Source of the DNA: a virus
DNA: 22,841 nucleotides
IMG/VR virus record: IMGVR_UViG_3300037560_000184
Location: 1 to 22,841 of that record
Reading direction: 5' to 3' (one strand)
Both the position numbers and the translations under genes were made by a program. The notes below the pieces were generated by a model. That model ran no database searches. It was not told where the DNA came from and worked only from the letters and a program-made list of their open reading frames with translations. Below are positions 22,311-22,841 of this stretch, piece after piece (within the stretch, counting starts at the first letter, position 1; each line of letters opens with the position of its first letter).

Positions 22311-22841
22311 TGGCATACATAAAAGATGTAGATATAGATTTGCAAGACACAGGCATTAAAGATGCTTCTGGAAGATTGAGAGTTAGTAACTCTTTCAACA
22401 CGTTTGATAGTCAGTTTAATTACAATCTTAACCCGTTATTTTGGGAACAAGATAACACGGGGAATGGTGCGGTATCCCATCAAGCCAATACGTCAGAAGT
22501 ACGGCTAACTACTGGGGGGACGGTGAATAATGATGAGGCTATTTTCCAAACAAAAAGATATTTAAGATATCAGCCTCAGAAAAGTAATTTTGTCGCTTTC
22601 ACTGTAACGTTTGGCGCGAAAAAAGCAAATGTGAAACAGCAAGCAGGAATATTTGATGATGACAATGGTTTGTTTTTTGAGCAAGACGCTTCTGATTTAA
22701 AAGTTGTCAGACGTACAAAAACTTCCGGGAGTGTCGTTGATAATGTGGTTAATCAATCAAATTGGAATCTGGATAAATTAGACGGAACAGGAGCAAGTGG
22801 TAAAACACTTGATACCACAAAAGATAATATTTATATAATAG
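22310..22841 (+). CDS. phage structural-type protein, partial (3' end outside window)
   Basis: The ATG overlaps the fibre stop by TAATG. The 177 visible codons stay open to the window edge. MAYIKDVDIDLQDTGIKDAS, then NPLFWEQDNTGNGAVSHQAN and FQTKRYLRYQPQKSNFVAFT form a conserved start. I recognise it as recurring in proteins of large phages next to tail or fibre genes. The function is not certain; an adhesin-associated or structural role fits the position. No stop is visible. Confidence 0.65.
   Translation, partial: MAYIKDVDIDLQDTGIKDASGRLRVSNSFNTFDSQFNYNLNPLFWEQDNTGNGAVSHQANTSEVRLTTGGTVNNDEAIFQTKRYLRYQPQKSNFVAFTVTFGAKKANVKQQAGIFDDDNGLFFEQDASDLKVVRRTKTSGSVVDNVVNQSNWNLDKLDGTGASGKTLDTTKDNIYII

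Noticed and set aside
1-22841. tRNA genes, integrase and a diversity-generating retroelement
   Set aside because: No clover-leaf candidate, recombinase motif, reverse transcriptase or template/variable repeat pair was seen; the fibre C-terminus lacks the usual variable-repeat context.

Overview
The window looks like part of a tailed double-stranded DNA phage or prophage with a Gram-negative host. It has packaging and virion genes (small and large terminase, portal, a LamG-bearing fibre) on the + strand. A long run of small, tightly packed early or accessory genes lies on the - strand. A lipoprotein with a lipobox and PKD-like repeat, AT-leaning DNA and strong AGGAG-type ribosome binding sites fit a Gram-negative, possibly deltaproteobacterial, host. 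The host is an inference; nothing here names it. No integrase, excisionase or CI-type cassette was found, so lysogeny cannot be judged.

Layout. About 1-6125 (-): recombination and accessory operon. In transcription order it runs from a pentapeptide-repeat protein through small basic, zinc-ribbon and hypothetical proteins to a Rad50/RecF-like ATPase, a RecE-like PD-(D/E)XK nuclease, a candidate annealing protein, and a few small proteins ending with a DUF3850-like protein. About 6600-6800: promoter and a leader with two interleaved perfect inverted repeats, read as a candidate regulatory RNA. 6801-7580 (-): an accessory lipoprotein (candidate moron). About 7700-12982 (-): a second early operon of hypothetical genes, an HTH protein, duplicated small zinc ribbons and a DUF3560-adenine methyltransferase fusion. 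Several genes here are joined by an identical 16-nt stop/ribosome-binding-site/start junction. 13028-13362: divergent control region with a promoter on each side and palindromic operator candidates. 13363-22841 (+): terS, terL, small genes, a terminator-like hairpin, two unknown genes, portal, a LamG/fibre protein and the start of another structural-type gene.

How the parts may work together. The divergent region probably switches between leftward early and rightward late transcription. The leftward genes supply recombination (nuclease, ATPase, putative annealing protein), DNA modification and many small host-interaction candidates. The rightward genes package DNA and build the portal vertex and adhesion apparatus. 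A major capsid gene is not in the window: the fibre gene follows the portal directly. Several genes were too short for a standard ORF cutoff (38, 38, 49, 51 and 30 codons) or are frameshifted, and are annotated here from their ribosome binding sites and overlaps.
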